A DNA stretch of 59,758 nucleotides, from NCBI GenBank assembly GCA_026126165.1, contig JAHCJR010000010.1:1-59758 (forward strand), given 5' to 3'. Below, in pieces: positions 56,242 through 59,758 of this stretch (within the stretch, counting starts at the first letter, position 1; each line of letters begins with the position of its first letter). The translations under genes were made by a program, and so were the position numbers. Origin of the DNA: Alphaproteobacteria bacterium (lineage in GTDB: Bacteria; Pseudomonadota; Alphaproteobacteria; Ferrovibrionales; Ferrovibrionaceae). The notes below the pieces were generated by a model. The model did not search any database and was not told the origin of the DNA. It saw only the letters and a program-made list of their open reading frames with translations.

Positions 56242-57282
56242 GTGATCAGATACGGCAAGAGCAGCGATTCGATCCTCTCGCTGAAATCCTCTTTCCTCGA
56301 AAACAACGACGTATTGCGCGAGCGGCTTCTCGCCATCGGACGCCTTTATGCGGCGCAGCCCCGCCGGGAGCGCTGCAAGATCTGTGATGCCGGACTGGCC
56401 CGCGAGCCGGACTTCCGCAAGCACGGGGTGGGTTATGTCTTTTGCGGGCGTTGCGGGCATCTGAACGGTCAGTATGAGGATACGGAGGCTTTCTGCGCGG
56501 CGGTCTACACCGAAGACGGCGGCCGGAGTTACGCGGCGAATTATGCCGCGCCCGATCGCGCCGCCTACCGGAAGCGTGTCGCGGGGATCTACCGGCCCAA
56601 GGCCGAGTTTCTCAGCGAGGCCCTGACCTCGCTCGGCGAACAGCCGGAGGCGCTCGCCTACATGGACCTCGGCGCCGGTGCCGGCTATTTCGTCGCCGCG
56701 TTGCGGGAACTCGGGCTTGTCTCCTCGCATGGGCATGAGGTATCGCGGGCCCAGGTGGCGGACGCCGCCGCCATGCTCGGCGCGGACGCCGTCCGTCTGC
56801 ACGAACTCTCCGAGTTGGCGCATATCGCCGGGCGAGAGCAGGCGGATGTCGCCTCCATGATCGGCGTGCTGGAGCATCTGCGGGATCCGCGTGCGGTGCT
56901 GGCGGCGCTGCGTGACAATACGGCCGTGCGTTACGTCTTTATCTCGGTGCCGCTTTTCAGCGGCAGCGTTTTCATCGAAACGGTTTTTCCCGAGGTGATG
57001 CCCCGCCACCTTGCCGGCGGCCATACGCATCTCTTCACCGAAAGCTCGCTCGACTGGATGGCGCGCGAGCTGGGATGGAGCCGAGTGGCCGAATGGTGGT
57101 TCGGGACGGATCTCGTCGATCTCTACCGCAGCATCCTGGTCGCGCTGCGCAAGCGCGGCGAGGCGGAGGCGCTTGTGGAACGCTGGGGCGAGCAGATCCT
57201 GCCCGCACTCGACCAGATGCAGCTCGCGCTGGACCAGCGCAGGCTCTCCTCCGAAGTGCACATGCTTTTCCGGGCCGGCTGA
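56242..57282 (+). CDS. Class I SAM-dependent methyltransferase with N-terminal zinc ribbon
   Basis: 346 residues. Cys45, Cys48, Cys68 and Cys71 (CKICD...CGRCG) form a zinc-binding domain like that of sugar C-methyltransferases (Methyltransf_13). YMDLGAGAGYFVAALRE near 145 is SAM motif I, and SMIGVLEHLRDPRAVLAALRD is motif IV/V. Probably methylates a nucleotide sugar or glycan. The start is GTG at 56242; a further upstream open frame overlaps the preceding gene. Co-transcribed with the GT-B-like gene. Confidence 0.83.
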   Translation: MIRYGKSSDSILSLKSSFLENNDVLRERLLAIGRLYAAQPRRERCKICDAGLAREPDFRKHGVGYVFCGRCGHLNGQYEDTEAFCAAVYTEDGGRSYAANYAAPDRAAYRKRVAGIYRPKAEFLSEALTSLGEQPEALAYMDLGAGAGYFVAALRELGLVSSHGHEVSRAQVADAAAMLGADAVRLHELSELAHIAGREQADVASMIGVLEHLRDPRAVLAALRDNTAVRYVFISVPLFSGSVFIETVFPEVMPRHLAGGHTHLFTESSLDWMARELGWSRVAEWWFGTDLVDLYRSILVALRKRGEAEALVERWGEQILPALDQMQLALDQRRLSSEVHMLFRAG

Positions 57283-57305
57283 AGTTTCGTCCCCGGGGGG
57301 CCGCC

Positions 57306-57569
57306 TCAATTCACCCGGAACTCGCTGCCGACATGGCGCAGTTCGCCCGGACTGATGACCTGGCAGGAGGTGACCCGGACCGAGTGCAGCTTGCCCTCCA
57401 GGCTGCGTTCCCAGAAATTCAGGAACCTGCGGAGCACGGGGAAGTCCGGCTGCAGGTCGAGATCCTGCCAGATATAGCTCTGCAGGAAGCGCGGATGATC
57501 GGGCAGCCGGTAGACGATCTCCGCCGTGGTCAACCGGTAATCGAGCAACTGACGCACCAGATCGGACAT
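57306..57569 (-). CDS. usg: Usg family protein
   Basis: 87-residue protein, full length for the alphaproteobacterial usg family (named from a gene upstream of the trp genes in some species). Conserved features: LTTAEIVYRLPDHPRFLQSYIWQDLDLQPDFPVLRRFLNFWERSLEGKLHSVRV. No known biochemical function. GGAG precedes the ATG at 57569. Divergent from groES. Confidence 0.9.
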   Translation of the reverse strand: MSDLVRQLLDYRLTTAEIVYRLPDHPRFLQSYIWQDLDLQPDFPVLRRFLNFWERSLEGKLHSVRVTSCQVISPGELRHVGSEFRVN

Positions 57570-57669
57570 ACGACAGCTCCTGTCCTGACGGCCGGATGGG
57601 AGAATTCTGCCGGAAAAAGTCTTAAGGGATCAACAAGAAAGCGCCAAAAAGCCAAGTTATTCCAAGCTG

Positions 57670-57696
57670 TTAGCAGCCAGCACCGGAGAGTGCTGC
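57670..57696. promoter_or_regulatory. CIRCE-like inverted repeat upstream of groES
   Basis: TTAGCAGCC-N9-GAGTGCTGC matches the CIRCE consensus TTAGCACTC-N9-GAGTGCTAA at 7 of 9 bases in each arm, with exact spacing. An inner repeat CAGCAC/GTGCTG overlaps. HrcA repressor would bind here. It lies just upstream of the sigma-32 promoter rather than downstream. Confidence 0.6.
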
Positions 57697-57703
57697 CGGA
57701 CCC

Positions 57704-57735
57704 CTTGAAGCGCCCGAAAACCCTTCCTATATCGG
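57704..57735 (+). promoter_or_regulatory. Sigma-32 (RpoH) promoter of groESL
   Basis: CTTG (57704-57707), 18 bases, CCTATATCGG (57726-57735). It matches every fixed position of the alphaproteobacterial RpoH consensus CTTG-N17/18-CYTATNTNNG. Leader of about 85 bases to groES. Confidence 0.85.
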
Positions 57736-57827
57736 GGCCGCTCCGGCCAGGCGGGAAGTGATTCCGACGCGGCCGGGCGCTTTGAAACGATCTTGGAACG
57801 AATGAAAAGTCGAGGAGGGAAAGGGTC

Positions 57828-58142
57828 ATGAAATTCCGTCCGCTGCATGACCGGGTCGTGGTCAGGCGCATCGACGAGGAAGCGCGGACCGCCGGCGGCA
57901 TCATCATCCCGGACACCGCCAAGGAGAAGCCGATGCAGGGCGAGGTGATCTCGGTCGGCCCTGGCGTGCGCAACGAGAAGGGCGAACTGGTCGCCCTGGA
58001 CGTGAAGGCGGGCGACCGGGTCCTGTTCGGCAAATGGTCGGGCACCGAGGTCAAGCTCGACGGGGTCGAGTACCTGATCATGAAAGAGTCCGACATCATG
58101 GGCGTGATCGAGGACAGGGCCGGCGCCCGCAAGGCCGCCTGA
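57828..58142 (+). CDS. groES: Co-chaperonin GroES
   Basis: Heptameric lid of the GroEL folding chamber. 104 residues, slightly longer than the usual 95-97 because of an AGARKAA tail. [38 protein letters not shown] includes the mobile loop that binds Gro[12 protein letters not shown] and [13 protein letters not shown] complete the fold. AGGAGGGAAAGGG precedes the ATG. groEL follows after 43 bases. Confidence 0.98.
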   Translation: MKFRPLHDRVVVRRIDEEARTAGGIIIPDTAKEKPMQGEVISVGPGVRNEKGELVALDVKAGDRVLFGKWSGTEVKLDGVEYLIMKESDIMGVIEDRAGARKAA

Positions 58143-58179
58143 TGCCGGTCCGGATCGCAGTTTCGAGGCAATGAGGTAA

Positions 58180-59758
<1,579 letters not shown>

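Overview
GC-rich (roughly two thirds G+C) chromosomal DNA from an alphaproteobacterium, most likely of the Rhodospirillales type. The gene order kdsD-lptC-lptA-lptB-rpoN-hpf-ptsN, the DUF1150 gene next to hsp20, the TIGR02300 'FYDLN' protein divergent from aroA, an ELM1-family protein and usg all point to Alphaproteobacteria. The genus cannot be named from the sequence. No transposase, integrase, phage gene or CRISPR array is visible. The window opens inside aroA and closes inside groEL, so both are partial.

Layout. 0-5 kb: aroA (partial), TIGR02300 protein, tRNA-Ala(GGC), FKBP isomerase, PaaH-type 3-hydroxyacyl-CoA dehydrogenase, Hsp20 + DUF1150, M23 peptidase. 5-12 kb, minus strand: ptsN, hpf, rpoN, lptB, lptA, lptC, kdsD, rnd and tRNA-Leu(CAG), i.e. 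envelope LPS transport together with sigma-54/nitrogen-PTS functions. 12-20 kb: NDUFA9-like SDR, then gltD-gltB (glutamate synthase) followed by a GST. 20-25 kb: beta-barrel OMP, two more GSTs, queG, TPR protein, SDR, ABHD10-like hydrolase. 25.6-30.4 kb, plus strand: GT4, GT9, ELM1-family protein and a CDP-alcohol phosphatidyltransferase with an extra N-terminal domain, probably an envelope glycolipid/LPS set. 30.4-34 kb: a 2OG-Fe(II)-oxygenase-like protein, a GT8-like protein and a CDP-glycerol-transferase-like surface-carbohydrate protein. 34-38.4 kb: GST, P2-type cation ATPase, Zn alcohol dehydrogenase. 38.5-42.4 kb: an assimilatory sulfite/nitrite operon cysG-DUF2849-cysI-DUF934.

42.4-57.3 kb is the most distinctive part, a nonulosonic (sialic-like) acid locus. 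pseB, pseC, a three-domain cytidylyltransferase-PseG-GNAT fusion and pseI form one minus-strand operon that should make pseudaminic acid from UDP-GlcNAc. Next to it sit a large protein of unknown function, an FkbM methyltransferase, a separate canonical pseF, and a second cassette (RmlD-like SDR, second NeuB-family synthase, second GNAT). A GT-B-like protein and a zinc-ribbon methyltransferase flank them. Two synthases, two cytidylyltransferases of different families and two acetyltransferases in one locus suggest either two different nonulosonic acids or a modified one. The window ends with usg and groES-groEL, preceded by a sigma-32 promoter matching the alphaproteobacterial consensus and a CIRCE-like repeat.

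Regulatory highlights: a good sigma-70 promoter and an overlapping sigma-54-like site before the operon that encodes RpoN itself; a sigma-70 promoter before hpf-ptsN; divergent promoters between tRNA-Leu and the NDUFA9-like gene; AT-rich operator-like palindromes before gltDB, cysG and the second nonulosonate cassette. Functions were assigned by recognising motifs and family features by eye; no database search was run.
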